DNA of 64,000 bases from UBA7957 sp965224675 (GCA_965224675.1 CBDDAA010000002.1:1054001-1118000), one strand, 5' to 3'. Positions 1-8,998 are shown, numbered from the stretch's first letter. Program-made: numbers and translations. Notes: a model not told the origin generated them from the sequence alone.

Positions 1-671
1 GGCCTGTTGAACACATTAAACTGATTCGGATCAAAATCGTATTGATAGTCGTCATAAGAAAAATGTATTGCAAGCGCGCTAAAAGGGTATAGCCCGACTC
101 TATATTCAATTCCCGTCGATTCAGCAGTTCGACTTGTATTATCGTGTGTTTGGTTTAATAACTGAGCAGTTATATCCCGCTTGAAATACTTAACTTGAGA
201 TGACCACAGCCGAGTTCCGTAATAAAACCCACCGGAGATAGACTCAATATCGAAAAAATCTGCATCACCCCAATAACTGTAACCGACTTGTAACTGCCAG
301 GCATTATATGGGTCGGTTGCCAGCGCAAGATTATAGGAGCGAATATTCTGATCTTCTATATTTTGTGTGTTATCTAATATGGAACGCTTACTGACACTAA
401 GCTGTATTTGCGGCCCGGATACAAAGTGGTGGCCTGCTGACAAGGCAAAATCACGGGCATCTTCGGTTTCGGTCAATATTAAAGACAAGTCTGAATTATT
501 ATCCAATTGATCCAGATAGGCCAATTCATCATAAAACTCATCGGCCAGTGAAAACCCGGAAACCGCTGCAATGACCAACGCAGAAACGGCGTTGCGAAAG
601 AGTTTCTTCAATCCGTTTTTAGCTGTATATTCTTGCCTCTCCGAAAAGGACAAGTGGAAAAGCAATCTCAT
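1..671 (-). CDS. Outer-membrane beta-barrel-like protein (3' part beyond window edge)
   Basis: An uninterrupted minus-strand frame runs from an ATG at 671 off the left edge, giving about 223 visible residues. The N-terminus has a long basic n-region, then a hydrophobic stretch (ALVIAAVSGFSLA) ending in a plausible signal-peptidase site before DEFYDEL. The rest alternates polar and aromatic residues (WQLQVGYSYWGDADFF, GGFYYGTRLWSSQVKYF), as amphipathic outer-membrane strands do. The start codon overlaps the stop of the DUF3106 gene in a TAATG arrangement, which suggests translational coupling and makes it the last visible gene of the sigma-factor operon. I recognise no specific family. The barrel fold is inferred from composition. 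Confidence 0.6.
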   Translation of the reverse strand, partial: MRLLFHLSFSERQEYTAKNGLKKLFRNAVSALVIAAVSGFSLADEFYDELAYLDQLDNNSDLSLILTETEDARDFALSAGHHFVSGPQIQLSVSKRSILDNTQNIEDQNIRSYNLALATDPYNAWQLQVGYSYWGDADFFDIESISGGFYYGTRLWSSQVKYFKRDITAQLLNQTHDNTSRTAESTGIEYRVGLYPFSALAIHFSYDDYQYDFDPNQFNVFNR

Positions 672-1174
672 TAGTGACGAAGTCGATCTCTTAAACGCTT
701 ACGTTGTACAGGCGAATGCTTTGCTTTTTTTTTGCGTTTTTCCACAATACGTCTTTTCTGAGCAGGCGTAAGATTCTGCCAACGCCGCTTTAGCTGCTGT
801 CGTTTTTCAGGCTTAAGTTTCTGAAACCTGGCATGACGTTCACGGACTCTTATTTTATCAGCTTCTGTCAGATTGTTAAATGCATTGAACCGTCGCCGAA
901 TTGAAGATTTTTTTTCATCTGACAACGACTGCCAGCGCTGATAACGTTGTTTAAACTTCTGCCTTTTTTCAGTTGACAGATTTTGCCAGCGCTCAGTACC
1001 CCGGATCAAACGCTGCTGCCTTTTTGCACTCAAAACGTTCCAATTCTGTGCAACCTCCGATAAAATTTTCTGCTGGGCAGGTGATAACTTCTGCCAGGCA
1101 ATCCCTTCCTCTGCTAGGACCCCAACCAGTGGATACAACACAAGCACGGCTATCAAAAAAAGTTTAGTTTTCAT
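671..1174 (-). CDS. DUF3106-family exported basic protein
   Basis: A 167-residue protein from the ATG at 1174, chosen because it starts directly at a signal peptide (MKTKLFLIAVLVLYPLVGVLA); a start 27 nt upstream would add an unhelpful extension. The mature part is an Arg/Lys/Gln-rich helical array repeating a W/F-x-x-L-(S/T/K) pattern (WQKLSPAQQK, WQNLSTEKRQ, WQSLSDEKKS, FNNLTEADK, FQKLKPEKR, WQNLTPAQK) about every 17-20 residues. This is typical of DUF3106 proteins, which are repeatedly found downstream of ECF sigma/anti-sigma pairs in gammaproteobacteria. Function is unknown; a periplasmic partner or sensor for the anti-sigma protein is my inference. It overlaps its neighbours on both sides. 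Confidence 0.8.
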   Translation of the reverse strand: MKTKLFLIAVLVLYPLVGVLAEEGIAWQKLSPAQQKILSEVAQNWNVLSAKRQQRLIRGTERWQNLSTEKRQKFKQRYQRWQSLSDEKKSSIRRRFNAFNNLTEADKIRVRERHARFQKLKPEKRQQLKRRWQNLTPAQKRRIVEKRKKKAKHSPVQRKRLRDRLRH

Positions 1175-1385
1175 CGTTTTCAACCCCTGGTGCCATTTCA
1201 TCTCGTTGCGCCAGCTCTATATCCAATAATAAGAAAGGATCCAACCAGCCGCCATCCTCAGCTTGCCACTCTCCAAGAAACTCAATAAATCCCAAATCCG
1301 GTGCGTTTTCCTCTGCAGCCAAAAGTACTTCACATTTTGAGAAAAATAACAAAAGTACGATTGACTTAACTAATATCTGCTTCAT
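1164..1385 (-). CDS. Small exported acidic hypothetical protein of the sigma-factor operon
   Basis: A 73-residue protein read from the ATG at 1385. The longer open frame upstream lies over the anti-sigma gene and encodes no signal sequence, whereas this start gives a clear signal peptide (KSIVLLLFFSKCEVLLA, cleavage near A-EEN). The mature part is short and acidic with several Trp residues (GEWQAEDGGWLDP). It overlaps the anti-sigma stop upstream and the DUF3106 start downstream, so all are probably translated from one mRNA. The position between anti-sigma and DUF3106 genes suggests a periplasmic or lipid-facing accessory. No family recognised. Confidence 0.6.
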   Translation of the reverse strand: MKQILVKSIVLLLFFSKCEVLLAAEENAPDLGFIEFLGEWQAEDGGWLDPFLLLDIELAQRDEMAPGVENDEN

Positions 1386-1728
1386 CGGACTCATCCAGCC
1401 ACAAATAGAACTCCAGATCCTGATACATCTCGAAATCATCGTTTGCCAGCAATAACGTAAAATCATTGATACCCGCCAGACTTTCAGGAGTAAGTCCAGA
1501 CTCGGGCGCCTGTATCAGATTCAGGCCCAAGACAGCTGTTAATACAATTCCGGAAATTGCTGCAGCTGGCATTGCCCACCGATTAAGTAGCGATTGTGGT
1601 TGTCTGTTTAAAGCATCAAAGCGCGCCGCCTGCAAACGCCCGGTAACGTTTGCAGGCAAATTTTCTTCGGCTTCATCCAGCCGGGATTTTATTGTACTAA
1701 GCAACTGCTGCTCTTTATCATCTGACAT
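1366..1728 (-). CDS. Anti-sigma factor-like single-pass membrane protein
   Basis: About 120 residues from the ATG at 1728. AGGTGA lies just upstream, and the sigma gene's stop sits inside that ribosome-binding region, so the two are coupled; an overlapping GTG at 1737 would add three residues. A hydrophilic, acidic cytoplasmic N-terminus (SDDKEQQLLSTIKSRLDEAEENLP) is followed by one membrane segment near residues 52-74 (WAMPAAAISGIVLTAVLGLNLI) and an acidic C-terminal tail rich in Asp, Glu and aromatic residues. Topology and position immediately after an ECF sigma gene indicate a membrane anti-sigma factor. No zinc-binding HxxxCxxC motif is visible, so it is not a classical ZAS-type anti-sigma. 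Confidence 0.7.
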   Translation of the reverse strand: MSDDKEQQLLSTIKSRLDEAEENLPANVTGRLQAARFDALNRQPQSLLNRWAMPAAAISGIVLTAVLGLNLIQAPESGLTPESLAGINDFTLLLANDDFEMYQDLEFYLWLDESDEADIS

Positions 1729-1733
1729 CAATT

Positions 1734-2327
1734 TCACCTATCCTCCAGCAAACTGCGTAAACTAACAATTGCCCTTGAATAATGTGTTTTTACACTTCCC
1801 GTACTAATACCCATAGCGTTTGCTGTTTCGCGTGTATCCAGACCTTGCCAGGCACGCAGTAAAAACGTTTGCTGTTGGCGTATCGGCAATTTCCCAATCG
1901 CCTCTTCTATTGCCGAAATGCCTAAACGCTCTTGCAATTGTACATAAGGATTTTCTGATTCCGGGGCCGCCGTCGATTCAACAATCTGTGAGCTGTTTTC
2001 ATCAACACCGAAAAAATGCATCACTTTGCTGCGTACAATAAACCGTCTGTGTCGGTCATTAATTTTGTTTTGTAAAATACGATGAAATAACGGCGGCCAA
2101 TCTGAAGATCGCTTATTAGCGTATTTGTCCACCAATGTCATCATCGCATCTTGTACCAATTCCAATGCCTCATCCTCATTCTTGCAAGCAAACCAAGCCA
2201 TGCGGTAAGCCCGCTTTTCCACACTCGCAAGAAATTCATCCAGCGAAGCGTATTCAGCCTGATGCTCTATTGAACTGTCTGCAGCCTGCATAAATCTGCC
2301 CGTAAGCTTTAATAATATTGGTTTCAA
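1734..2327 (-). CDS. RNA polymerase ECF-type sigma-70 factor
   Basis: A 197-residue extracytoplasmic-function sigma factor. Region 2 is visible at about residues 30-85 (AYRMAWFACKNEDEALELVQDAMM, then WPPLFHRILQNKINDRHRR), which binds core polymerase and the -10 element. Region 4 lies at about residues 135-190 (IGKLPIRQQQTFLLRAWQGLDTRETANAMGISTGSVKTHYSRA) with a typical helix-turn-helix for the -35 element. A linker with an acidic stretch (VESTAAPESENP) separates them. It is first in a five-gene minus-strand operon with its anti-sigma partner, so it probably directs its own operon and perhaps envelope genes. The start could be the M at residue 13 (2291). Stimulus unknown. Confidence 0.88.
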   Translation of the reverse strand: MKPILLKLTGRFMQAADSSIEHQAEYASLDEFLASVEKRAYRMAWFACKNEDEALELVQDAMMTLVDKYANKRSSDWPPLFHRILQNKINDRHRRFIVRSKVMHFFGVDENSSQIVESTAAPESENPYVQLQERLGISAIEEAIGKLPIRQQQTFLLRAWQGLDTRETANAMGISTGSVKTHYSRAIVSLRSLLEDR

Positions 2328-2691
2328 CAGCTATAGTTAGCAAATGCAGCACCAAATTCCCCACCCTGCTAGTTATACCCTTGCAGACTGTATGACTGAA
2401 ACTCTTAACTAATACGTCCGGGCTTTACTGTAACAACGCTCGATCTAAAGATTGGTTGACAGAGATAATATTGCAAAAAATACCAATAGCACACAATGTG
2501 ACCATCAGTTAATAGAATTCACCGACCTCAAACCCGTCACAATAAGCATCATTCAAGTCGCAATGGAATAAATCAATCGGCGGATCTATGTAATATTATT
2601 GCCTTAAAAGATGCTTGTTATTCATTTTCCCTAATTCATTTTTAGATAACAGATGTCCAGCATTGCACCACTCTTGGATCCGTAAAATTCG
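2328..2691. promoter_or_regulatory. Divergent intergenic region between the sigma operon and the Rieske gene
   Basis: This 364-nt gap must hold the promoters for both divergent units. On the plus strand a perfect TTGACA lies at 2456-2461, but the hexamer 17 nt downstream is a poor -10, so I do not call a promoter firmly. No recognisable ECF autoregulatory -35 (GGAAC-type) and no convincing gene is seen. Confidence 0.35.
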
Positions 2692-3888
2692 ATGAAAAAC
2701 ATGCTACTTACACACAATATTGCGCAAGAATCCCTAAGCAAAGTACTTCAACCAATAAGCACCGCCAATGGGCTGCCAAACGCTGCTTACGTTGATCCGG
2801 CAGTATTTACGTATGAACGTGAATATGTTCTTGGAAAGACATGGGCTGGCCTCGCCTTTACCAATGAATTACCAGAACCCGGTTACGCCAAACCGGTTAA
2901 TTTCATGGGATTGCCACTGGCGATAATGCGCAACCTTGATGGCGATATTAACGTTTTTCACAATGTCTGCAGTCATCGCGGAATGGTTTTGTTACGTACA
3001 GAGCAGGAAGTAAAAGGCACTATCAGCTGCCCTTATCATTGCTGGACTTATGACCTGAATGGCAGGCTAAAAGGTACACCGCATTTTGGTGGCTCTGGTA
3101 AACACAAAATCAAGGGATTCGCTCGTGACAAACACGGACTCAAAGCGGTTCGCTCTGCAGTCTGGATGGGTATGATATTCATTAACCTTACAGGAGACGC
3201 AGAGAACTTTGAAAGCTTTATCAATCCATTGCTACAGCGGTGGGAAGAGTTTACGGGTAAGAACAACTTACAAAAAGTATATTTAGCCACTACCGGCAGC
3301 GAAATGCAGCTGACGGTAAAAAGTAACTGGAAGCTGGCTGTAGAAAACTATTGTGAAGCCTATCACCTGCCCTGGGTCCATCCTGCTCTGAACAAGTACT
3401 CCCCTCTGCAACAGCACCATAATCTGATTGTCAATGACTACCTGTCCGGGCAGGGCACCTATAGTTATAATCCCATTTATAACCTGAATGACGAACTAAA
3501 CGCCAAAGTACCGGAGTTTGCTCATTGGTCCGAGGATAAAATCCATCACGCAGAATACCTTTCGTTGTACCCCAATGTGCTACTGGGGGTGCAGGCAGAC
3601 CATGTTTTCGCAATTATTCTTAAGCCTCAGGCGGTGGATAGTACACTGGAGAAGCTGCAGATTTATTATGTCGGCAAGGAATCTTCAGAAGATCAATATA
3701 GTGCCTGTCGCAATGCCATTCTTGGTAGCTGGAAAGTAGTTTTCGAAGAAGATATTTTTGCCGTTGAAGGTATGCAGGCAGGTCGCTGTTCCCCAGGCTT
3801 TGAGGGCGGTGTTTTCTCAGAAGCTCTGGATGTTTGCACCCACCATTTTCATCGTTGGATAGCCTCAAAATACAACCATTTGGAATAA
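2692..3888 (+). CDS. Rieske non-heme iron oxygenase, alpha subunit (quaternary-amine monooxygenase type)
   Basis: A 398-residue ring-hydroxylating-type oxygenase. The Rieske [2Fe-2S] site is C93-x-H95 ... C113-x2-H116 (NVCSHRG, CPYHCWTY). The mononuclear iron site is H225 and H230 in ENYCEAYHLPWVHP, with D354 (EEDIFAVEG) as the probable third ligand. Length and motifs fit the choline monooxygenase / glycine-betaine demethylase (GbcA) / carnitine oxygenase group rather than aromatic dioxygenases. Members hydroxylate an N-methyl or adjacent carbon, releasing formaldehyde or an aldehyde, and need a reductase, which is not encoded nearby. The neighbouring methyltransferase and dimethylglycine-dehydrogenase-like genes support a methylated amine substrate. 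Which amine cannot be read from sequence. Confidence 0.85.
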   Translation: MKNMLLTHNIAQESLSKVLQPISTANGLPNAAYVDPAVFTYEREYVLGKTWAGLAFTNELPEPGYAKPVNFMGLPLAIMRNLDGDINVFHNVCSHRGMVLLRTEQEVKGTISCPYHCWTYDLNGRLKGTPHFGGSGKHKIKGFARDKHGLKAVRSAVWMGMIFINLTGDAENFESFINPLLQRWEEFTGKNNLQKVYLATTGSEMQLTVKSNWKLAVENYCEAYHLPWVHPALNKYSPLQQHHNLIVNDYLSGQGTYSYNPIYNLNDELNAKVPEFAHWSEDKIHHAEYLSLYPNVLLGVQADHVFAIILKPQAVDSTLEKLQIYYVGKESSEDQYSACRNAILGSWKVVFEEDIFAVEGMQAGRCSPGFEGGVFSEALDVCTHHFHRWIASKYNHLE

Positions 3889-3899
3889 TTCAAATCCAC

Positions 3900-4817
3900 T
3901 TAGCCATGTTTAATTTCTGCGATTAACCAGTCTCGTAATATCTCTGTAGAAGGGGTCATTATCTTATAATCAGGTGAGATAATATAAAATGGGTTTTGGG
4001 ATTTGACGCTGTGTTTTATCGGCCTGCATAACACTCCCTGATCGACTAAAGGTTGTACTATGTGCCGCCAACCCAAGGCTATGCCCTGCCCTTCAATAGC
4101 TGATTGAATCACGATGGAGTAATCATTTGAAGTCCACCCATCCGGTGGTTGCAAGTTACCTATTTTAAAGTGGATAAACCATTTTTTCCAATCATACCGG
4201 GAATGGTATCGTTCTTCCAAATGCAGCAATTCATGCTTAGTTAGATCGGTTAAGTCAGTAATCGGTGGATGATTGCATATATATGCAGAGCTGCATACGG
4301 GAAAGAGTTCCTCTTCACAGAATAACCAGCGTTGCATTTTCGACCAATTATTAGCACCCAAGGCAATACACAAATCGAATTCACTCATCGCAACCTCACG
4401 GTCCGTGTCCTGAGTGATACAGCGTAATTCAATATCCGGATGAGCACTTTTAAAACGCGCAAGTCTTGGCATCAACCAAAAACTGGCTAATGCTGTTGAA
4501 ACCAACAAGGTTATTCGCTGTGACGAATGAGTAAAGTTCTGTACATCAACAATGCCAGCGCGAATCTCTTGCAATCCGGTACTCACACGGTGTGCCAATA
4601 TCTCACCGGCAGCGGTTAACTCTACCCCCCTATGCAGCCGCCTGAAGAGCTTTACATCCAAGGCATTTTCCAATTGCCGGATACTATGACTGACCGCTGA
4701 CTGGCCGACGCTGGCAAATTCTGCAGCGCGAGAAAAACTACCTGTTTTTGCAGCGGCGTCGAACAGAACCAGTGCTCTTGAAGAGGCGGCTGTGATATGA
4801 AATTTGCTCATATCCAA
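3900..4817 (-). CDS. LysR-family transcriptional regulator (GcvA-like)
   Basis: A 305-residue LysR-type regulator. The N-terminal winged helix-turn-helix spans about residues 10-70 (FDAAAKTGSFSRAAEFASVGQSAVSHSIRQLENALDVKLFRR), followed by a linker helix and a periplasmic-binding-protein-like effector domain. The C-terminal half has the pattern of the GcvA/AmpR-like branch. It is convergent with the Rieske gene and divergent from the MttB-family gene, with 82 nt between, so it most likely controls the methylamine genes in response to their substrate or a demethylated product. No T-N11-A operator could be assigned with confidence in the short divergent region. Confidence 0.85.
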   Translation of the reverse strand: MDMSKFHITAASSRALVLFDAAAKTGSFSRAAEFASVGQSAVSHSIRQLENALDVKLFRRLHRGVELTAAGEILAHRVSTGLQEIRAGIVDVQNFTHSSQRITLLVSTALASFWLMPRLARFKSAHPDIELRCITQDTDREVAMSEFDLCIALGANNWSKMQRWLFCEEELFPVCSSAYICNHPPITDLTDLTKHELLHLEERYHSRYDWKKWFIHFKIGNLQPPDGWTSNDYSIVIQSAIEGQGIALGWRHIVQPLVDQGVLCRPIKHSVKSQNPFYIISPDYKIMTPSTEILRDWLIAEIKHG

Positions 4818-4899
4818 TATGAAAACCTGATTACTTCAAAATAGCAACAAAATAATAAATAATTGTCCTCTAAATCCTTTTATCCGGTTAATTGCTGTA

Positions 4900-6447
4900 A
4901 TGAATTCAACTAATAGTAAAGCTAAAACACGCATTCGACGACGAGCGGGTTCAAAACGTCGAAGTCCGATTCGCGAACAGGTTGCCACACCTGCCTATAT
5001 CACTCGGCGCATTCCATTTTTCAATTTGCTCGATGAGGAAGCGCTGATCGCTATTGAAGATCAGGCAGAGCGATTATTAGAAGACGTCGGGATCGATTTT
5101 CGTGACGACCAGGAAACCCTGACACTATGGAAAAACGCCGGAGCAAAAGTGACAGGTGAGCATGTTCAATTGCCACGAGGTATGGCACGTGAGCTATTGT
5201 CAACCGCACCAAAAGTCATCACTCAACATGCACGAAACCCAAAACACAGCGTAAAAATAGGTGGCTCTTATCAGGTTTTTGCGCCCATGTATGGCGCTCC
5301 GTTTTTTCGTTCTCTGGATGAAGGTCGCCGCTATGGAACCTTGAAAGATTTGCAAAATTTTATTTCTCTAACCTATCAGTCTCCTTATTTGCATCACTCT
5401 GGCGGCATCCTTGTTGAACCCTGTGACATCGCGGTCAATAAACGCCACCTCGATATTGTCTACGCACATATAAAATACTCTGACAAACCTTTTCTTGGCA
5501 TGATCACCGCAAAAGAGCGCTGTGAGGATTCTGTAGAACTGGCACGTATCCTATTCGGATCTGATTTTCTCGAAAACAATTGCTGTGTGATTGGTAATGT
5601 CAACGCCAATTCGCCTTTGATGTTCGACAAAGTGGCCACACATGCGATTCGCACCTATTGTGCGGCCAACCAGGGCATTATTGTGGCACCCTTTATACTG
5701 GGCGGCGCAATGGGTCCAGTTACAGTCGCTGGTGCTATTGCACAGGCCCTTGCTGAGGGCATGGCCGCCGGCGCACTCAGCCAATTGGTAAGACCCGGCG
5801 CACCCTTTATTCTTGGTAATTTCCTTTCGTCCATGAGTCTTAAATCCGGCGCACCAACATTTGGCATGCCTGAACCAACCCTGTCAAACTACATTATTGG
5901 CCAGTTAGCGCGGCGCCTTGGTGTACCATTACGCTGCGGCGGCTCTCTCACTGCTTCAAAACTGCCCGATGCACAATCCGCTTATGAAAGTGCCGATAGC
6001 ATGCATTCGACGATAATCGGTGGATCCAATTTTACTTTGCATGCGGCTGGCTGGACCGAAGCAGGTTTGGTTAACAGCATGGAGAAGTTTATCCTTGATT
6101 GTGATCGTCTGGGGGCTTACCAGAAAATGCTCGGCGGTATCAGTACTGATAATAACAGTCTGGCAACCGACGGCTATGTCGATGTATCCCCTGGTGATCA
6201 TATGCTGGGAAGCAAACATACATTAGCCAATTACCAAAATGCCTATTACGATGCCCAGATGTCAAATTCCGAGAGTTTTGAGCAGTGGTCTGAAGAGGGT
6301 TCGAACGATGCAGCGGCACGTGCCAACAAGCGCTGGAAAAAAATGTTGGCTGAATATGAAGCGCCAGCGCTTGATGAGGCAATTGACGAACAATTAAATG
6401 AATTTATAACACGAAAGAAAGCGTCCATGGCTGATGCCTGGTATTAG
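4900..6447 (+). CDS. MttB-family (non-pyrrolysine) trimethylamine/betaine methyltransferase-like protein
   Basis: A 515-residue member of the MttB superfamily, with a TIM barrel recognisable from EEALIAIEDQAERLLEDVGIDF near the N-terminus, the HHSGGILVEPCDIA and YSDKPFLGM segments, and the glycine-rich C-terminal half (SGAPTFGMPEPTLSNYIIGQLARRLG, GGSLTASKLPDAQSAYESA). Archaeal MttB has an in-frame TAG for pyrrolysine; this frame has none, so it belongs to the non-pyrrolysine branch, whose characterised members (MtgB type) move a methyl group from glycine betaine or similar quaternary amines to a corrinoid protein. No corrinoid-protein or reactivase gene is in the window. The basic N-terminus (RIRRRAGSKRR) is unusual. 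It is followed after 55 nt by a folate-linked oxidoreductase, consistent with methyl-group catabolism. Confidence 0.85.
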   Translation: MNSTNSKAKTRIRRRAGSKRRSPIREQVATPAYITRRIPFFNLLDEEALIAIEDQAERLLEDVGIDFRDDQETLTLWKNAGAKVTGEHVQLPRGMARELLSTAPKVITQHARNPKHSVKIGGSYQVFAPMYGAPFFRSLDEGRRYGTLKDLQNFISLTYQSPYLHHSGGILVEPCDIAVNKRHLDIVYAHIKYSDKPFLGMITAKERCEDSVELARILFGSDFLENNCCVIGNVNANSPLMFDKVATHAIRTYCAANQGIIVAPFILGGAMGPVTVAGAIAQALAEGMAAGALSQLVRPGAPFILGNFLSSMSLKSGAPTFGMPEPTLSNYIIGQLARRLGVPLRCGGSLTASKLPDAQSAYESADSMHSTIIGGSNFTLHAAGWTEAGLVNSMEKFILDCDRLGAYQKMLGGISTDNNSLATDGYVDVSPGDHMLGSKHTLANYQNAYYDAQMSNSESFEQWSEEGSNDAAARANKRWKKMLAEYEAPALDEAIDEQLNEFITRKKASMADAWY

Positions 6448-6502
6448 TCAAAGCTAGTGCAATCTAAATACTTCACACATTTAGTACACAGAGGGTTCAA
6501 AG

Positions 6503-8920
6503 ATGGAGACACAAGCACGGGTCGTGATTATTGGCGGCGGCGTAGTTGGCTGCTCAATTCTCTTTCATCTGGCCAAACTTGGCTGGAAGGACGTTATTCT
6601 TCTGGAACGTGATGAATTGACTTCTGGATCAAGTTGGCATGCCGCCGGTCAAATTCACACCATTAGCTCAGACCCGAATATCTCTCGCCTTCAGGGTTAC
6701 ACGATAAAGCTTTATAAAGAAATCGAGGAAATCTCCGGACAATCAGTCGGTATGCATGCCACCGGCGGATTTTATCTCGCCTCCAACCAAACTTGGTACG
6801 ATTATCTGAAACGTGAACGCTCCAAAGCGCGTTATATGGGGTTGGATCAGGAATTTATCTCCGTCGAAGAAGCAGCACAACGCCATCCACTAATTGACCC
6901 AAAGCACTATATTGCAGCGCTTTGGGACCCGCTGGATGGAGATGTCGATCCCTCAGGCGTCACCTATGCCTATGCTAAATCCGCAAAAATATATGGTGCC
7001 AAATACTACACGCACACGGCGGTCATTGAGACAAACCAACGCAAGGACGGCTCCTGGGATGTAATCACTGAAAAAGGCAATATCAATGCTGGGATAATTG
7101 TCAATGCCGCTGGCTTATGGGCACGCGAAGCAGGTCTGATGGCGGGTGTCCATCTACCTGTTCAACCCATGGAGCATCACTATTTAATAACCGATTCAAT
7201 CCCGCAAATCGCCGAACGGGCCGCAGGGGACAGGCTTCCGGCAGGCATAGACTACGAAGCCAATATCTATTTTCGCCAAGAACAAAACGGCATGTTGCTG
7301 GGAACCTACGAACCCCATGCAACCCCCTGGAAAGTGCAGGGCACACCTATGAATTTTGGCCACGAGTTACTGCAACCTGATCTTGATCGCATTGCAGATC
7401 GATTGGAAATGGCATTTGAGCGCATTCCCGCCATCGGCACAACCGGGATAAAAGATGTGATCAATGGGCCTTTCACCTTTGGCCCGGATGGAAATCCAAT
7501 GATCGGCCCGATTCCGGGTATGACCAATTATTGGGCGGCAGTTGGTGTGATGGCGGGATTTTGCCAGGCAGGTGGTGTCGGGCTTTGCCTTGCTGAATGG
7601 ATTATCCACGGAGAGCCTTCTATTGATGTCTGGGCGATGGATATTGCACGTTTTGGTAATTATGCAACTCCGGACTATGGAACGATAAAATCATCCGAGA
7701 ATTATGAACGCCGTTTTGTAATGACCTTTCCTAATGAAACACTGCCTAAAGGTCGGCGGCAAAAAACAACCGCCCTGTATGACAGACTGATCACTCGCGG
7801 TGCAGTCATGGGGGATAGTTTTGGGCTTGAACACGTACTTTGGTTTGCCGATGGACAGGAAGATGCCTACGAGGAACCCACTTTTGTACGTTCACGCGCA
7901 CACGCTTATATTGCATCTGAGGTTAAAGCCGTGCGTGAAGCTGTGGGTGTTATAGAAATTGCAAACTTTGCAAATCATGAGGTGTCTGGACCAGGAGCAC
8001 GTAATTATCTCAACCATATGGTTGCAGGGCGAGTTCCAAAACCGGGTCGATTATCCTTAACCCCCCTGCTTTCAGAAAAAGGCAAGCTCTATGGTGATTT
8101 GACCATAGGTTGCCTTGATGATGAGACTTTTATGCTGTTTGGCTCAGGTGCAGCTCAGGAAATGCACCGACGTTGGTTTGAATTAAACTTACCCAAAGAA
8201 GGCGTGAAATACAAAAACAGATCTGATGATTTTCACGGACTGGCCATTGCCGGACCCAATTCAAGGGAATTGTTATCACGCATATGTCGCGAGGATGTGT
8301 CTAATGAAGCCATTCAGTTTCTCGATATTCGCCAAACCTATGTGGCAGGCGTACCTGCGTTGCTGGCGCGTGTATCCTTTTCAGGTGAATTAGGTTATGA
8401 AATATATTGCGCACCTCAATACCAGATAAAATTATTTGAAGAAATCGAAACTGCTGGCGCCAACCTTGGCTTAAAGCCATACGGATCGCGGGCCCTTATG
8501 TCGTTACGTCTTGAAAAGAACTGGGGTGTATGGACGCTGGATTATCGTCCCGATTTCACCGCCGCGGAATCCGACATGGATTCATTTATAAACTGGAGCA
8601 AGGAATTCATTGGCAAACAGGCGGCGCTAAAAAACAAGGAATTGCTACCATCGAAAAAACTTGTCACTATGATTATAGAAAGCAAAGACATTGATGTATC
8701 AAATGATGAGGCGATCTTAAAAGACGGCAAATGCGTTGGTTATGTAACATCGGGTGGCTTTGCACACTATGTGGGTAAATCTATCGCCTTAGGCTACGTA
8801 CCCCATGAAATGTCGGCTGATGGTACAACGCTTGAGGTAGAAATTAACGGGGTGTTCTATCCTGCTCAAGTTATACAAAACGCACTGTATGACCCCCGCG
8901 GGTTAAAAATGCGCTTGTAG
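6503..8920 (+). CDS. FAD-dependent oxidoreductase/GcvT fusion, dimethylglycine or sarcosine dehydrogenase-like
   Basis: An 805-residue two-part enzyme. The N-terminal DAO-type FAD domain has the dinucleotide motif at residues 11-16 (GGGVVG), an acidic residue ending the second strand (LLERD), and SGSSWHAAG, whose H46 matches the histidine that carries covalent FAD in dimethylglycine and sarcosine dehydrogenases. The C-terminal half (from about residue 440) is a GcvT-like tetrahydrofolate-binding domain (EIANFANHEVSGPGA, SGELGYEIY) ending in a GcvT C-terminal barrel. The family oxidatively demethylates an N-methyl amine and passes the one-carbon unit to tetrahydrofolate. Following the MttB-family gene after 55 nt, it is probably co-transcribed and acts downstream in stepwise N-demethylation. 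The exact substrate (dimethylglycine, sarcosine or another methylamine) is unresolved. Confidence 0.87.
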   Translation: METQARVVIIGGGVVGCSILFHLAKLGWKDVILLERDELTSGSSWHAAGQIHTISSDPNISRLQGYTIKLYKEIEEISGQSVGMHATGGFYLASNQTWYDYLKRERSKARYMGLDQEFISVEEAAQRHPLIDPKHYIAALWDPLDGDVDPSGVTYAYAKSAKIYGAKYYTHTAVIETNQRKDGSWDVITEKGNINAGIIVNAAGLWAREAGLMAGVHLPVQPMEHHYLITDSIPQIAERAAGDRLPAGIDYEANIYFRQEQNGMLLGTYEPHATPWKVQGTPMNFGHELLQPDLDRIADRLEMAFERIPAIGTTGIKDVINGPFTFGPDGNPMIGPIPGMTNYWAAVGVMAGFCQAGGVGLCLAEWIIHGEPSIDVWAMDIARFGNYATPDYGTIKSSENYERRFVMTFPNETLPKGRRQKTTALYDRLITRGAVMGDSFGLEHVLWFADGQEDAYEEPTFVRSRAHAYIASEVKAVREAVGVIEIANFANHEVSGPGARNYLNHMVAGRVPKPGRLSLTPLLSEKGKLYGDLTIGCLDDETFMLFGSGAAQEMHRRWFELNLPKEGVKYKNRSDDFHGLAIAGPNSRELLSRICREDVSNEAIQFLDIRQTYVAGVPALLARVSFSGELGYEIYCAPQYQIKLFEEIETAGANLGLKPYGSRALMSLRLEKNWGVWTLDYRPDFTAAESDMDSFINWSKEFIGKQAALKNKELLPSKKLVTMIIESKDIDVSNDEAILKDGKCVGYVTSGGFAHYVGKSIALGYVPHEMSADGTTLEVEINGVFYPAQVIQNALYDPRGLKMRL

Positions 8921-8998
8921 CTGACTCCAATACCTAATAATAGGTAGGACAAGCTGATCTGGTACACTGGAACATATACCTTATTCTACTTTGTAGTC

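Noticed and set aside
4900..6447. Pyrrolysine-containing MttB
   Set aside because: The frame contains no in-frame TAG, so translation does not need pyrrolysine.
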